NCBI RefSeq assembly: GCF_028293835.1
Contig: NZ_JAQGNX010000107.1
Span: forward strand, 1 to 64,000
Direction of reading: 5' to 3'
Source: Pseudomonas sp.
Lineage (GTDB): Bacteria; Pseudomonadota; Gammaproteobacteria; Pseudomonadales; Pseudomonadaceae
DNA: 64,000 bases
Numbering within the stretch: the stretch's first letter is position 1; each line of letters starts with the position of its first letter. The notes beneath the pieces are model-generated. The model was given only the letters and a program-made list of their open reading frames with translations, made no database searches and had not been told where the DNA came from. The position numbers and the translations under genes were made by a program. Below, in pieces: positions 26,242 to 35,502 of this stretch.

Positions 26242-28221
26242 ATGACCCTCATCCGCCACGCCAACATTGAATGGGACGAACAGGGCAATCCTCATTCCCA
26301 TGCGTTTTCGGATGTCTATTTCGCCACGCAATCGGGCCTCGATGAAACCCGTCATGTGTTCCTGAAACAAAACGACCTGGAACAGCGCTTCACTGCACTG
26401 ACGGCGGGTTCGCGTCTGGTGATCGGTGAAACAGGCTTCGGCACCGGTCTGAATTTTCTCTGCGCCTGGCAACTGTTTGCCCACTGCGCGAAGGCCGATG
26501 CGCGGCTGCATTTCGTCAGCGTCGAAAAGTTTCCGCTGACGTTTAGCGACTTGCAGCGCGCCTTGAACCTGTGGCCGGAACTGGCAGCCTTTGCCGAGCC
26601 GTTATTGGCGCAATACGTTGCGGTGCACGAAGGGTTTCAGCGTTTTGTGTTCGACGGCGGTCGGGTAACCCTGACCTTATTGATCGGTGATGTGCTGGAC
26701 ATGTTGCCGCAACTGGACGGGCAGATTGACGCGTGGTTTCTCGACGGGTTCGCGCCAGCAAAAAACCCGGAGATGTGGACCCCTGAGCTGTTCGCCGAAC
26801 TGGCACGACTGGCGGCACCCGACTCGACCATCAGTACGTTCACCAGCACCGGCTGGGTACGCCGCGCGCTCAACGCTGCCGGGTTCAAGATGAAACGCAC
26901 GCCAGGGATAGGCCATAAGTGGGAGGTGTTGCGCGGGGTGTTCGTTGGTTGGCCTGAGGGCGCTGTAAAACCTTTGCCGGCAAAACCGTGGTTCGCTCGA
27001 CCTGCCCCGCTCACTGGACAACGTAAAGCGCTGGTGATCGGTGCCGGACTCGCCGGTTGCGCCACCGCCGCCAGCCTAGCCGCGCGGGGTTGGCAGGTGA
27101 GTCTGCTGGAGCGCCGCAGTGGTCTGGCCCAGGAGGCCTCGGGCAATCCCCAGGGCGTGTTGTACTTGAAACTGTCGGCCCACGGCACCGCACTGTCCCA
27201 ACTGATCCTGAGTGGTTTCGGCCATACCCGGCGCCTGCTGGAAAATTTGCAACGCGGTCTTGAGTGGGACGCGTGTGGGGTGTTGCAGTTGGGCTTCAAC
27301 GACAAGGAAGCCGAGCGTCAAGTGCAGTTGGCCCAGGCATTTTCTGCTGACTTGCTGCAGTTGGTGGACCTGCCACACGCCCAAACCCTGGCCGGAATTA
27401 ACCTGGCCAGTGGCGGTTTGTTCTTTCCCGAAGGCGGCTGGGTACATCCGCCAGCACTGTGTCGGTTTCAGGCTTCCCACCTCAACATTCAGTTGCTAAC
27501 CCATTGCGACGTGGTCGAATTGCGCCGCGACGGCAACCAGTGGCAGGCCTGGGACGGTGAACGCATGCTCGATCAGGCACCGGTAGTGGTGCTGGCTGGC
27601 GCGGCTGAGGTCAAACGCTTCCCGGCCAGTGCCGAGCTGCCGTTGAAGCGCATTCGTGGGCAAATCACTCGCCTGGCCGAGACCCCGGAAAGCGCGGCAC
27701 TGAGCACCGTGGTTTGCGCCGAAGGCTACGTCGCGCCAGCCCGTTCTGGCGAACACACATTAGGCGCCAGTTTCAACTTCAAGAGCGATGACCTGACGCC
27801 GACCGTTGCTGACCATTTGGATAACCTGCAGCTGCTGCAGGAAATTTCTACCGACCTGGTTAAACGTCTCGGCGCAGACCGCATGCCGCCTGAAGAGTTA
27901 TTGGGCTTCGCCGGATTCCGCTGCACCAGCCCGGACTACCTGCCCATCGTCGGCCCGCTGGCGGACAGGAGCGCATTTGTTGAGGCATACGCCGTCCTTG
28001 GAAAAGACGCACGCCAGGTGCCGGACATCCAATGCCCTTGGCTTGAAGGCCTGTATATCAATAGCGGCCACGGCTCACGCGGCCTGATCACCGCGCCGCT
28101 GTCCGGCGAACTGCTCGCCGCCTGGCTCGACAACGAACCACTGCCGCTACCAAGAAGCGTCGCCGAAGCCTGCCATCCGAATCGCTTTGCGCTGCGCGGA
28201 TTGATACGCGGCAAAGCCTGA
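26242..28221 (+). CDS. mnmC: Bifunctional tRNA wobble-uridine modification enzyme MnmC
   Basis: Performs the last two steps of mnm5s2U34 formation in tRNA: an FAD-dependent domain removes the carboxymethyl group and a SAM-dependent domain adds methyl. The 659 residues are full length. The N-terminal methyltransferase (about 1-240) carries GETGFGTGLNFL (SAM motif I) and DAWFLDGFAPAKNPEMW. The C-terminal oxidoreductase has the dinucleotide motif VIGAGLAGCATAASLAARG (about 263-281) and a DAO fold that ends SGHGSRGLITAPLSGELL. It is divergent from pap across a 185-base gap. Confidence 0.97.
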   Translation: MTLIRHANIEWDEQGNPHSHAFSDVYFATQSGLDETRHVFLKQNDLEQRFTALTAGSRLVIGETGFGTGLNFLCAWQLFAHCAKADARLHFVSVEKFPLTFSDLQRALNLWPELAAFAEPLLAQYVAVHEGFQRFVFDGGRVTLTLLIGDVLDMLPQLDGQIDAWFLDGFAPAKNPEMWTPELFAELARLAAPDSTISTFTSTGWVRRALNAAGFKMKRTPGIGHKWEVLRGVFVGWPEGAVKPLPAKPWFARPAPLTGQRKALVIGAGLAGCATAASLAARGWQVSLLERRSGLAQEASGNPQGVLYLKLSAHGTALSQLILSGFGHTRRLLENLQRGLEWDACGVLQLGFNDKEAERQVQLAQAFSADLLQLVDLPHAQTLAGINLASGGLFFPEGGWVHPPALCRFQASHLNIQLLTHCDVVELRRDGNQWQAWDGERMLDQAPVVVLAGAAEVKRFPASAELPLKRIRGQITRLAETPESAALSTVVCAEGYVAPARSGEHTLGASFNFKSDDLTPTVADHLDNLQLLQEISTDLVKRLGADRMPPEELLGFAGFRCTSPDYLPIVGPLADRSAFVEAYAVLGKDARQVPDIQCPWLEGLYINSGHGSRGLITAPLSGELLAAWLDNEPLPLPRSVAEACHPNRFALRGLIRGKA

Positions 28222-28237
28222 GGCCAAACACAGGGCT

Positions 28238-28265
28238 CCTGTAGAAGCCAACGTGTTGGCGAGAG
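28238..28265. repeat. Single REP arm, family A
   Basis: One arm (CTGTAGAAGCCAACGTGTTGGCGAGAG-like; core GCCAACGTGTTGGC at 28247-28260) follows mnmC without a clear partner arm, so it is a solo or decayed element. Confidence 0.7.
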
Positions 28266-28291
28266 ATTGACCCGGTCTGCAGCCGAGTCAA

Positions 28292-29692
28292 CTACGACTT
28301 AGCCGCCACCAGCGGTGGCAGCTTCCACTGTCCATTGGTGACCTCAGGCTTGGGCATGTAGATCCGCAGAACACCGTAGAACGGCCCACTGGGCGCTGGC
28401 AGCCAGTTGGATTCTTTATCTTTCCCGGGACTGTCATGCTGCACATAGAGCGTAATGCCGCCATCGGCGTCGGTCTTGAGGGAGCCGAGCATTTGCGAGT
28501 TGATCAGATAACGATTCAGAGGGTTATCCACCAGAAGCTTGGTTTTTCCGTCGTACATCGTCAGTGACCAGAACGCTTTAGCAGGAGGCAATCCGCCTTT
28601 ATTGAAATGCAATGTGTACTTGTCGGTGCCGGCATTAACCGGCTTACCTTGGCTATCGACGAAATAACCCAAGTAGTTTGCTTCAGCCGCGGAGTTGCCA
28701 AAGATCCCTACATTGGCGCCGACGTAGCGGTATAGGTAATTGTTCTTCAAATGTTCGCGGCTGCCGAAGAATTCCCCACTAGTGACTAGATGGGTATCGA
28801 TTTTGGCTTTTTTGAACGCTGCGAACTCAGCCTTCCCGTCAGTAATACCTTTTTGAATAATTTCCGTCTGGGACGGCGTCAGCTTGGCCTCGTCGAAAGG
28901 CAAGCCAGGGCCAGCTCCAATTTCAGCGAAGCGCTTCATCAGCTTCTTTTCGCTAGGATGGGTCGGGGCGAATGTCAGCATGAAATTCAGATAGCGAATC
29001 AACGCGGGGCTGTCTGTCATCCCGTCGATCGGCTTCGGCCAGTCGACTGGACGTGCAGCAGCCGAAGCGGGCTTGCCGACAAACTCGCTCAACGTTTGCA
29101 CCGCGTACCCCGCCTGAATCGCCTTGACGCGGTTCAGGTCTTTTTCATCGAACAATTGGGTACGGTACAGCGCGTACGCAATATTGGTTTCGGTACGGAT
29201 GACCTTATCGATACCCGCTGGTGTTTCGCCTTTCCAGGCGGGGCCCGCGATTAGAAATTTGCCGCCTTTGTTGCCCGTAGTACGGCTGCCGAGGTAGCCC
29301 AGATTATGGGTATAGATATCTATCAACTGAACCGAGTAATAACGGCTCTTTTCAATGGCCGGCAGGGTCAAGACAATAGGTTCGGCACGCAGGTCAAGCC
29401 AGACAAACGAATACGGGGTGTCCGAGTTTGGGGTAATGATGGCCGTGTCTTTGGGGCTGAAAACGTTCGCTGTGTTGCCGATGGTGTTGAAGGGTGCTTT
29501 GAAATTTGGCCCGCCTTGGTCAACTGCCTGCGCGTACAGTGTTTTGTACATCTCAACGACCGGGTAACCATAGAGATAGACCTCTTTCGCAATAGCCTGG
29601 GCTTGTTCGGGAGACGCTGTAGGGGCCGCGACAGCAACATTGACCACCCATGACAACAACCCCGCGGCCAGAAAACTACTATTCAACTTCAT
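28292..29692 (-). CDS. Secreted DUF1254/DUF1214 protein
   Basis: About 466 residues with a signal peptide (MKLNSSFLAAGLLSWVVNVAVA). The N-terminal DUF1254 domain contains VYLYGYPVVEMYKTLY and ITPNSDTPYSFVWLDLR; the C-terminal DUF1214 domain contains AFWSLTMYDGKTKLLVDNPLNRYLI-type sequence (key part FWSLTMYDGKTKLL). The protein is presumably periplasmic. No biochemical role is established for this family. Two starts are possible, at 29698 and 29692; the GGGG Shine-Dalgarno is better spaced for 29692. A second, shorter DUF1254 gene lies just upstream in the same orientation. Confidence 0.88.
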   Translation of the reverse strand: MKLNSSFLAAGLLSWVVNVAVAAPTASPEQAQAIAKEVYLYGYPVVEMYKTLYAQAVDQGGPNFKAPFNTIGNTANVFSPKDTAIITPNSDTPYSFVWLDLRAEPIVLTLPAIEKSRYYSVQLIDIYTHNLGYLGSRTTGNKGGKFLIAGPAWKGETPAGIDKVIRTETNIAYALYRTQLFDEKDLNRVKAIQAGYAVQTLSEFVGKPASAAARPVDWPKPIDGMTDSPALIRYLNFMLTFAPTHPSEKKLMKRFAEIGAGPGLPFDEAKLTPSQTEIIQKGITDGKAEFAAFKKAKIDTHLVTSGEFFGSREHLKNNYLYRYVGANVGIFGNSAAEANYLGYFVDSQGKPVNAGTDKYTLHFNKGGLPPAKAFWSLTMYDGKTKLLVDNPLNRYLINSQMLGSLKTDADGGITLYVQHDSPGKDKESNWLPAPSGPFYGVLRIYMPKPEVTNGQWKLPPLVAAKS

Positions 29693-29809
29693 GTTCATTT
29701 ACCCCGAAATTTTTCGACTTACATCGATAGCGGCCATGTCGCCGAATGAGGCACGGTTGATATTTCGATTCATCCTTGCTGGCCTTTTAATTTGGTGACT
29801 CACCGTCAA

Positions 29810-30829
29810 TCAGCGAACGACTTGAGGCTCGGGGAAATTCCATGCGCCACTGATGATTTCTGCTCGTGGACGGTATAAGCGAGTGGTGTAATTCCAACCT
29901 TTTACAATCGGCAAGCAATTCGCAATCTTAGCCTCGCAGCCACCGAATTGAATGACGATTGAACCGTCACTGGATTTTTTGGCAGTGAGGTTATTAAGGG
30001 AATAGGCATTGGCCGCGTTTTTCTCGTAATAACCATCGGCGTTATAGAGACTGACGGACCAGAAGCCATCAACGGGCACGTCTTTAACCGTAAGCGTGTA
30101 AATCGTTTTGCCGTCATTCTCAGCCGGCGTTACGTTCAGATAGATCGCATCCTTGTCCGGATTCCCGCCCCACGCAGCGGCAGAACCCACCAGGTGGCGA
30201 ACGGGGTCAACTTGCTCTTTGGTACCAAACGCTTTCTTGAAATCAGGAAGGGTTGAAGACAAAACCAACAACGCGTCCCGGACTTTTTTCTGACTGGCAG
30301 CGTCCCACGCCGGGAACTTGAGGGTGCCAGCACTGTTTTGGTTGACGGTGACGGCATCCTGCAGGACATGCACGTGTTTAATGTCGTCGGGGTTGGTTGG
30401 GTCAACCAAGGTGCGGATGGCCGCCACCGCATAGCGGGTTCCAACATTCTCACGGGTGAGGGTGTAAGTGCCTGCGCCGTAAAATACGTTCGGCACATAA
30501 TGGTCTTCGTTGATGACTTGCAAGGCCATATAACGTTTGCCCGGGTCAGGCAACGTTAGTGTTACCGGGCCGGCGTCCAAGTCGAACACTGCCGAAGAGT
30601 AAAGCGTGTCGCGATTAAGCCGAATCACGGTCTGATGCTCGATGGAGGCAGGTTCACGGCGATGGAGAATTTTGCCCAGGCCACCTTGTTTGGCCAAAGC
30701 CCCGATATATAAATCGCTTTCAGCACGCACGAAGTTGTCGACGGTTACTGGCACCGTATCTGCCGCGTAAACAGAGCTGATGGCGGCGACGGTAGCGCCT
30801 ATACAGACGGGGACAAAAGTCTTCTTCAT
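29810..30829 (-). CDS. Secreted DUF1254/DUF1214 protein (second, shorter paralogue)
   Basis: About 339 residues from the ATG at 30829, preceded by TAGGAA, with a signal peptide (MKKTFVPVCIGATVAAISSVYAA). It shares the family hallmarks: VIRLNRDTLYSSAVFDLDAG near the N terminus and GFWSVSLYNADGYYEKN near the C terminus. It lacks part of the insert found in the 466-residue neighbour. The gap to the next gene is 117 bases, so they may be one transcript. The role is unknown; the pair may act on the same substrate or be separately acquired copies. Confidence 0.87.
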   Translation of the reverse strand: MKKTFVPVCIGATVAAISSVYAADTVPVTVDNFVRAESDLYIGALAKQGGLGKILHRREPASIEHQTVIRLNRDTLYSSAVFDLDAGPVTLTLPDPGKRYMALQVINEDHYVPNVFYGAGTYTLTRENVGTRYAVAAIRTLVDPTNPDDIKHVHVLQDAVTVNQNSAGTLKFPAWDAASQKKVRDALLVLSSTLPDFKKAFGTKEQVDPVRHLVGSAAAWGGNPDKDAIYLNVTPAENDGKTIYTLTVKDVPVDGFWSVSLYNADGYYEKNAANAYSLNNLTAKKSSDGSIVIQFGGCEAKIANCLPIVKGWNYTTRLYRPRAEIISGAWNFPEPQVVR

Positions 30830-31056
30830 ATGATTCCTACTCAGAACGTGAATGACGAACACTGCGAAACGCCCCTGAACCATAGCTCATGATGTTCGAG
30901 GTGGAAGTTCGAAACTCTTCGCGAGCACTAATGCAATTGCCCAAGGGCCGTTGCCAACACGTTGCACCGTTGTCAGCGCCAACATCAAATAAACCAAAGC
31001 ACAAAACCCAACTCTCCAGCTATCCTCTGCCCACCCTTCTCCCCCAGGCACCCCCC

Positions 31057-31725
31057 ATGCTGCAAGTGCAAGCCGTGTACAAAAGCTATGCCACACCGCA
31101 AGGTCCATTAGCGGTATTGCAAGGGGTTGATTTGAACCTCGAACACGGCAGCAGTCTGGCGTTGATGGGCGAATCGGGCAGTGGAAAAAGTACCTTATTG
31201 CACCTGGTCGCCGGCCTCGATAACGTTGATCGCGGCATCATCCGCATCGGCGGTCATCGCCTGGACCAGATGAGTGAAACCCAACTGGCCAATTGGCGGC
31301 GTACCGAAATCGGCCTGGTGTTTCAACAATTCAACCTCATCAGCAACTTGAAGATTGAAGACAACCTGGCATTCCAGGCCCGACTGGCCGGTCGCTACGA
31401 TCCGGTCTGGCAAGCGCAACTGGTGGAAAGATTGGGACTCGGCGAATTGCTCAAGCGCTACCCCGAACAACTCTCCGGGGGGCAACAGCAGCGCGTCGCC
31501 CTGGGCCGTGCCCTCGCCTCGCGGCCGGGTCTATTATTGGCCGACGAGCCCACTGGTAACCTGGACGAAGCCACCAGCGACGAAGTCTTGCAACTGCTAT
31601 TGGATCTACTGAACGACAGCCCCACCAGTCTGTTGATGGTCACCCACAGCCCTCGGATCGCGGCGCGTCTGGCGAACAAGGTGGTGTTGCATGGCGGGCG
31701 TTTAGCCAACCCAGGTGCGCGCTGA
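31057..31725 (+). CDS. ABC transporter ATP-binding protein (LolD/MacB type)
   Basis: Cytoplasmic ATPase of 222 residues from the ATG at 31057; a frame open from 30889 adds unrelated residues. Walker A GESGSGKSTLLH (about 38-49), Q loop at FQQFNLI, signature LSGGQQQRVALGRALA, and Walker B LLLADEPTGNLDEAT are all intact. The LolD/MacB/FtsE class normally pairs with FtsX-fold permeases, and such a permease is encoded next, overlapping by 11 bases. The Shine-Dalgarno is weak. Such systems drive mechanical work on lipoproteins or lipids rather than classical transport. Confidence 0.92.
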   Translation: MLQVQAVYKSYATPQGPLAVLQGVDLNLEHGSSLALMGESGSGKSTLLHLVAGLDNVDRGIIRIGGHRLDQMSETQLANWRRTEIGLVFQQFNLISNLKIEDNLAFQARLAGRYDPVWQAQLVERLGLGELLKRYPEQLSGGQQQRVALGRALASRPGLLLADEPTGNLDEATSDEVLQLLLDLLNDSPTSLLMVTHSPRIAARLANKVVLHGGRLANPGAR

Positions 31726-34207
31726 GGTGCGGGTTTTCTATTGGACACTGCGCGCGCTGCTGAGCCACTGGCGTCGCCACCCTGTGCAGTTTTTCAGCGT
31801 GCTTACCGGGCTGTGGCTGGCGACCAGTCTGCTCACCGGGGTTCAGGCGCTGAACAGTCAGGCACGAGAAAGCTATGCCCGTGCTAGCCAACTGATCGGC
31901 GGAGAACCTCAGGCCAGCCTCAGCGCACCTAACGGCGCAACCTTTCCCCAAGCGTTATTCGTCAGCCTGCGCCGCGCCGGCTGGCCGGTGTCCCCGGTGT
32001 TGCAAGCGCGGCTGACCCTCAAAGGCCATGCCGACCAACGTTTGCAATTGATGGGCATCGAGCCGGTCTCACTGCCCGGAGGTTCAGCGGTAGCGGGTAA
32101 AGCTCTGGACATCGCACAAATGGTCGGTTTTTTCAGCGCGCCGGGCAGCACCTGGGTCGCGCCACAGACCTTGCAGACCTTGGGTCTTCACGAGGGTGAC
32201 ACTCCCCTCAGTGAAAGCGGACAAGCCTTGCCACCGCTGCACAGTCAGCCGGATATGGCGCCCGGTTTGTTGCTGGTGGACATTGGTTTCGCGCAGCAAT
32301 TGCTAGGCCTGCCGCAACAGGTTTCACGCCTGTTGCTGCCCAAGGAGTTCGCCGCCAGCAAGCCGGTGCTGCCTGCTGACATAGACGGGCAACTGGTGTT
32401 GAAAACCAGCGGCGAAGAAAATAACCTCGCGCGCTTGACCGAAAGTTTCCACCTGAACCTCGATGCGCTGGGGTTTCTGTCATTTGTGGTCGGTTTGTTC
32501 ATCGTCCATGCGGCCATCGGCCTGGCTCTGGAGCAACGTCGTGGCCTGCTAAGAACCTTGCGCGCGTGCGGCGTCGGTGCGCGGCTGTTGATTATCAGCT
32601 TGAGTGTCGAACTGGGTTGTCTGGCCCTGCTCGGCGGTATTGCCGGGGTCATCAGTGGTTACTTCCTCGCCAGCGTTTTGCTGCCCGATGTCGCCGCCAG
32701 TTTGCGCGGCTTGTACGGTGCCGAAGTGGCCGGGCAACTGAGCCTGAGTCCATGGTGGTGGGCCAGCGGCGTCGGTTTAAGCCTGCTCGGCGCGCTGCTG
32801 GCCGGGGCCAATAGCTTGTTGCGCGCGGCACGCCTGCCGTTGTTGGCCCTGGCCATTGCTCAAGCTTGGCACCAGGCGCACAGCCGCTGGTTGCGTCGTC
32901 AGGCCTGGGTCGCGGCCCTGGCGATTGTCGTGGCATTAATGGCGTTGTTTTTCGGCGACAGCCTGACCAGCGGTTTTGTACTGATGGGCACTTTGCTGCT
33001 GGGCGCCGCATTGGGATTACCGGTGCTGCTCAATGGCCTGCTGGACACACTATTAGGTCGCAGCCGCTCAGTGCTCGGGCAATGGTTTCTCGCCGATTGC
33101 CGCCAGCAACTGCCGGCCTTGAGCCTGGCGTTGATGGCGCTATTACTTGCGCTGGCAGCCAATATCGGGGCGGGCAGCATGACTTCCGGTTTTCGTCAGA
33201 CCTTTACTAACTGGCTGGAGCAGCGACTGACCGCCGAGCTGTACCTCAATCCGGCCAACCCCGCGCAGGCGCGGGACATGCAAATCTGGCTCGGCCAACA
33301 ACCCACGGTTACAGCGGTGTTGCCGAATTGGCAGGTGCCGGTGCAATTACAAGGCTGGCCCGCGGATGTGTTCGGCATCATCGATCACCCGACCTATCGC
33401 CAACACTGGCCGCTACTGCAATCGGCGTCCGGCGACCCTTGGGACCAACTGGCTCAGGACGACACGCTGATGCTCAGCGAACAACTGGCGCGCCGCTTGA
33501 ACGTCAGCGTCGGCGATCAACTGCCTATCCCGACCCCCCAAGGGCAATGGACGCCGAGGATCGTCGCGATCTATGCCGATTACGGCAATCCCAAAGGCCA
33601 CATTCTGGTCAACGCACGCCACTTGCTGCGGTACTGGCCGCAGCTTTCGCCCAACCGATTCAACCTGCGCATCGCCCCGACGGCCGTGCCGGTGCTGGTG
33701 CGTGAGCTGCAAGCGCGCTTCTCTCTGGAAGACAGCCACATCGTCGATCAAACCCAACTCAAAGGCTGGTCAACCCAAGTCTTTGAGCGAACGTTCGCCG
33801 CCACCGCCGCGCTCAACAGCCTGACATTGGGGGTGGCCGGTGTTGCGCTGTTTATCAGCTTGCTGACCCAGAGCCAGAGCCGTCTCGGGCAATTGGCGCC
33901 GCTGTGGGCGCTGGGCGTGACCCGTCGACAACTGATGCTGCTCAACCTCGGGCAGACCTGGCTGCTGGCGGTACTGACACTGGTGCTGGCGTTACCGCTG
34001 GGCCTGCTGCTGGCTTGGTGCCTGGACGCGGTGATCAACGTGCAGGCATTCGGTTGGCGCCTGCCGTTACAGATATTCCCGGCACAATTGGCGCAGTTGA
34101 TGGCGCTGGCATTGTTGGCGACGTTACTGGCCTCGGCCTGGCCTCTGATCAAACTGTATCGCAGCCGTCCGGCCGATCTGCTGAGGACGTTTGCAAATGA
34201 AGATTAA
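31715..34207 (+). CDS. ABC transporter permease, FtsX-family, 10-helix type
   Basis: Inner-membrane protein of 830 residues. After an N-terminal TM helix and a periplasmic domain (about 40-240) come clusters of TM helices (about 245-470) with a second periplasmic domain (about 490-670), then three C-terminal helices with an FtsX-type core (about 680-830). This is a fused or duplicated FtsX/LolC arrangement as in AttF/AttG-like or YbbP-like permeases. The start is GTG, either at 31715 (overlapping the ATPase gene) or at 31727 just after its stop. The 3' end overlaps the downstream lipoprotein gene by 11 bases. Confidence 0.9.
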   Translation: MRAEVRVFYWTLRALLSHWRRHPVQFFSVLTGLWLATSLLTGVQALNSQARESYARASQLIGGEPQASLSAPNGATFPQALFVSLRRAGWPVSPVLQARLTLKGHADQRLQLMGIEPVSLPGGSAVAGKALDIAQMVGFFSAPGSTWVAPQTLQTLGLHEGDTPLSESGQALPPLHSQPDMAPGLLLVDIGFAQQLLGLPQQVSRLLLPKEFAASKPVLPADIDGQLVLKTSGEENNLARLTESFHLNLDALGFLSFVVGLFIVHAAIGLALEQRRGLLRTLRACGVGARLLIISLSVELGCLALLGGIAGVISGYFLASVLLPDVAASLRGLYGAEVAGQLSLSPWWWASGVGLSLLGALLAGANSLLRAARLPLLALAIAQAWHQAHSRWLRRQAWVAALAIVVALMALFFGDSLTSGFVLMGTLLLGAALGLPVLLNGLLDTLLGRSRSVLGQWFLADCRQQLPALSLALMALLLALAANIGAGSMTSGFRQTFTNWLEQRLTAELYLNPANPAQARDMQIWLGQQPTVTAVLPNWQVPVQLQGWPADVFGIIDHPTYRQHWPLLQSASGDPWDQLAQDDTLMLSEQLARRLNVSVGDQLPIPTPQGQWTPRIVAIYADYGNPKGHILVNARHLLRYWPQLSPNRFNLRIAPTAVPVLVRELQARFSLEDSHIVDQTQLKGWSTQVFERTFAATAALNSLTLGVAGVALFISLLTQSQSRLGQLAPLWALGVTRRQLMLLNLGQTWLLAVLTLVLALPLGLLLAWCLDAVINVQAFGWRLPLQIFPAQLAQLMALALLATLLASAWPLIKLYRSRPADLLRTFANED

Positions 34208-35282
34208 TCGGCTGCTAGTGGTTAGCATGCTTTTGTTATCGGGCTTTTTAACCGGGTGCGATGAAGACAAAACCCCAGCCGAAGGGTTTGCCGGACTGGG
34301 CAATGCAGCGTCGGCATTCGCTCAAGTGGTCCCGGGAAAAGTCTTCAGTTTTCCCCAGGATCACGGCCCGCACGAGGGCTTTCGCATCGAATGGTGGTAC
34401 GTCACCGCCAACCTGAAAGACGACCAAGGCCATGACTTCGGCGTGCAATGGACGCTGTTTCGCAATGCGCTGAAAGCGGGACCCGACCCAGCGGGCTGGG
34501 GCAGTCAAACCCTCTGGATGGGTCACGCCGCAGTCACCTCTGCCAGCCAGCACTACGCCGCCGAACGCTATGCTCGCGGCGGCGTTGAGCAAGCGGGGGT
34601 CAACACCGCGCCCTTCAAGGCATGGATAGACGATTGGACCTTCGACAGTCATTCCACCCGCGACGACCCCCTGGCCGACATGCAATTGCACGCCCGAGGG
34701 CCGACCTTTAGCTATCAATTGCACCTCACCTCTACTCAGCCGTTAGTGCTGCAAGGCGTCCAGGGTTTCAGTCAAAAATCGGAGCAGGGCCAAGCGTCGT
34801 ATTACTACAGCCAGCCCTATTTTCAGGCGTCGGGCAGCCTGATGATTGATGGCAAAACCTTTCATGTCAGCGGCCCCGCATGGCTCGACCGCGAGTGGAG
34901 CAGCCAACCCCTGACTGCCGAGCAAACCGGCTGGGACTGGTTTTCCGTGCACCTGGAAAGCGGCGCCCAATTAATGCTGTACCGCATGCGTCAAAAGTCC
35001 GGTGAGCCGTATGTCACCGGCACCTGGATAGACGCCGATGGCCAGACACAATTGCTCAAGGGCTCGCAGATGCAGCTCACACCGTTGGCCAGCAGCGACG
35101 TCGCCGGGCATGAAATGCCGACCCGTTGGTCAGTCAAGATCCCCAGTAAACAATTGGACATCGTAACGACAGCATTGAACCCAAAGGCATGGATGGACTT
35201 GCGCATCCCTTATTGGGAAGGCCCGGTAACCGTGACGGGGAATCAGAAAGGCATCGGGTACCTGGAGATGACCGGGTATTGA
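34197..35282 (+). CDS. AttH/CrtC-like lipocalin-fold lipoprotein
   Basis: 361 residues from the ATG at 34197 (GAGGA nine bases upstream). A lipoprotein signal peptide ends LSGFLTGC, making the Cys the lipidated residue. The body is the AttH/CrtC-like twin-lipocalin fold: HEGFRIEWWYVTANL, VQWTLFRNAL and GPAWLDREWSSQPL are the conserved blocks. It is named after carotenoid hydratase CrtC, but no carotenoid genes are near. In Agrobacterium, attE-H has the same ABC ATPase, permease and secreted AttH layout. The role of AttH is unknown; lipid or wall-substrate handling is an inference. Confidence 0.88.
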   Translation: MKINRLLVVSMLLLSGFLTGCDEDKTPAEGFAGLGNAASAFAQVVPGKVFSFPQDHGPHEGFRIEWWYVTANLKDDQGHDFGVQWTLFRNALKAGPDPAGWGSQTLWMGHAAVTSASQHYAAERYARGGVEQAGVNTAPFKAWIDDWTFDSHSTRDDPLADMQLHARGPTFSYQLHLTSTQPLVLQGVQGFSQKSEQGQASYYYSQPYFQASGSLMIDGKTFHVSGPAWLDREWSSQPLTAEQTGWDWFSVHLESGAQLMLYRMRQKSGEPYVTGTWIDADGQTQLLKGSQMQLTPLASSDVAGHEMPTRWSVKIPSKQLDIVTTALNPKAWMDLRIPYWEGPVTVTGNQKGIGYLEMTGY

Positions 35283-35305
35283 AGGGAAGCCGACTGTACA
35301 GGCTG

Positions 35306-35348
35306 TGTAGGAGCGCGCTTGCCCGCGATGGAGCGCCAAGCGCTCCCA
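35306..35348. repeat. Short REP-like element (common Pseudomonas type)
   Basis: GTAGGAGCGCGCTTGCCCGCGA followed by GGAGCGC-CAA-GCGCTCC; shown here only as core GGAGCGCGCTTGCCCGCG. This resembles the widespread Pseudomonas REP sequence. It lies after the AttH-like gene. Confidence 0.65.
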
Positions 35349-35502
35349 ACTGCCCAGCCAAGTACAACAGTACAACTGGCAGAACCGAGCTGCCCGCTGG
35401 CTTATAACCCAACGATCTAAAACATTCATAACCCTCACTGGTCAGTTTCTGGTGTAGGCGACTCATCGTCTGCCCTCCCCAACGGAAACCCGGTAAGGAC
35501 TT

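Noticed and set aside
35340..35502. AlgU (sigma-22) promoter before the NAGGN genes
   Set aside because: GAACCG at 35383 lacks a suitable -10 at the right distance.
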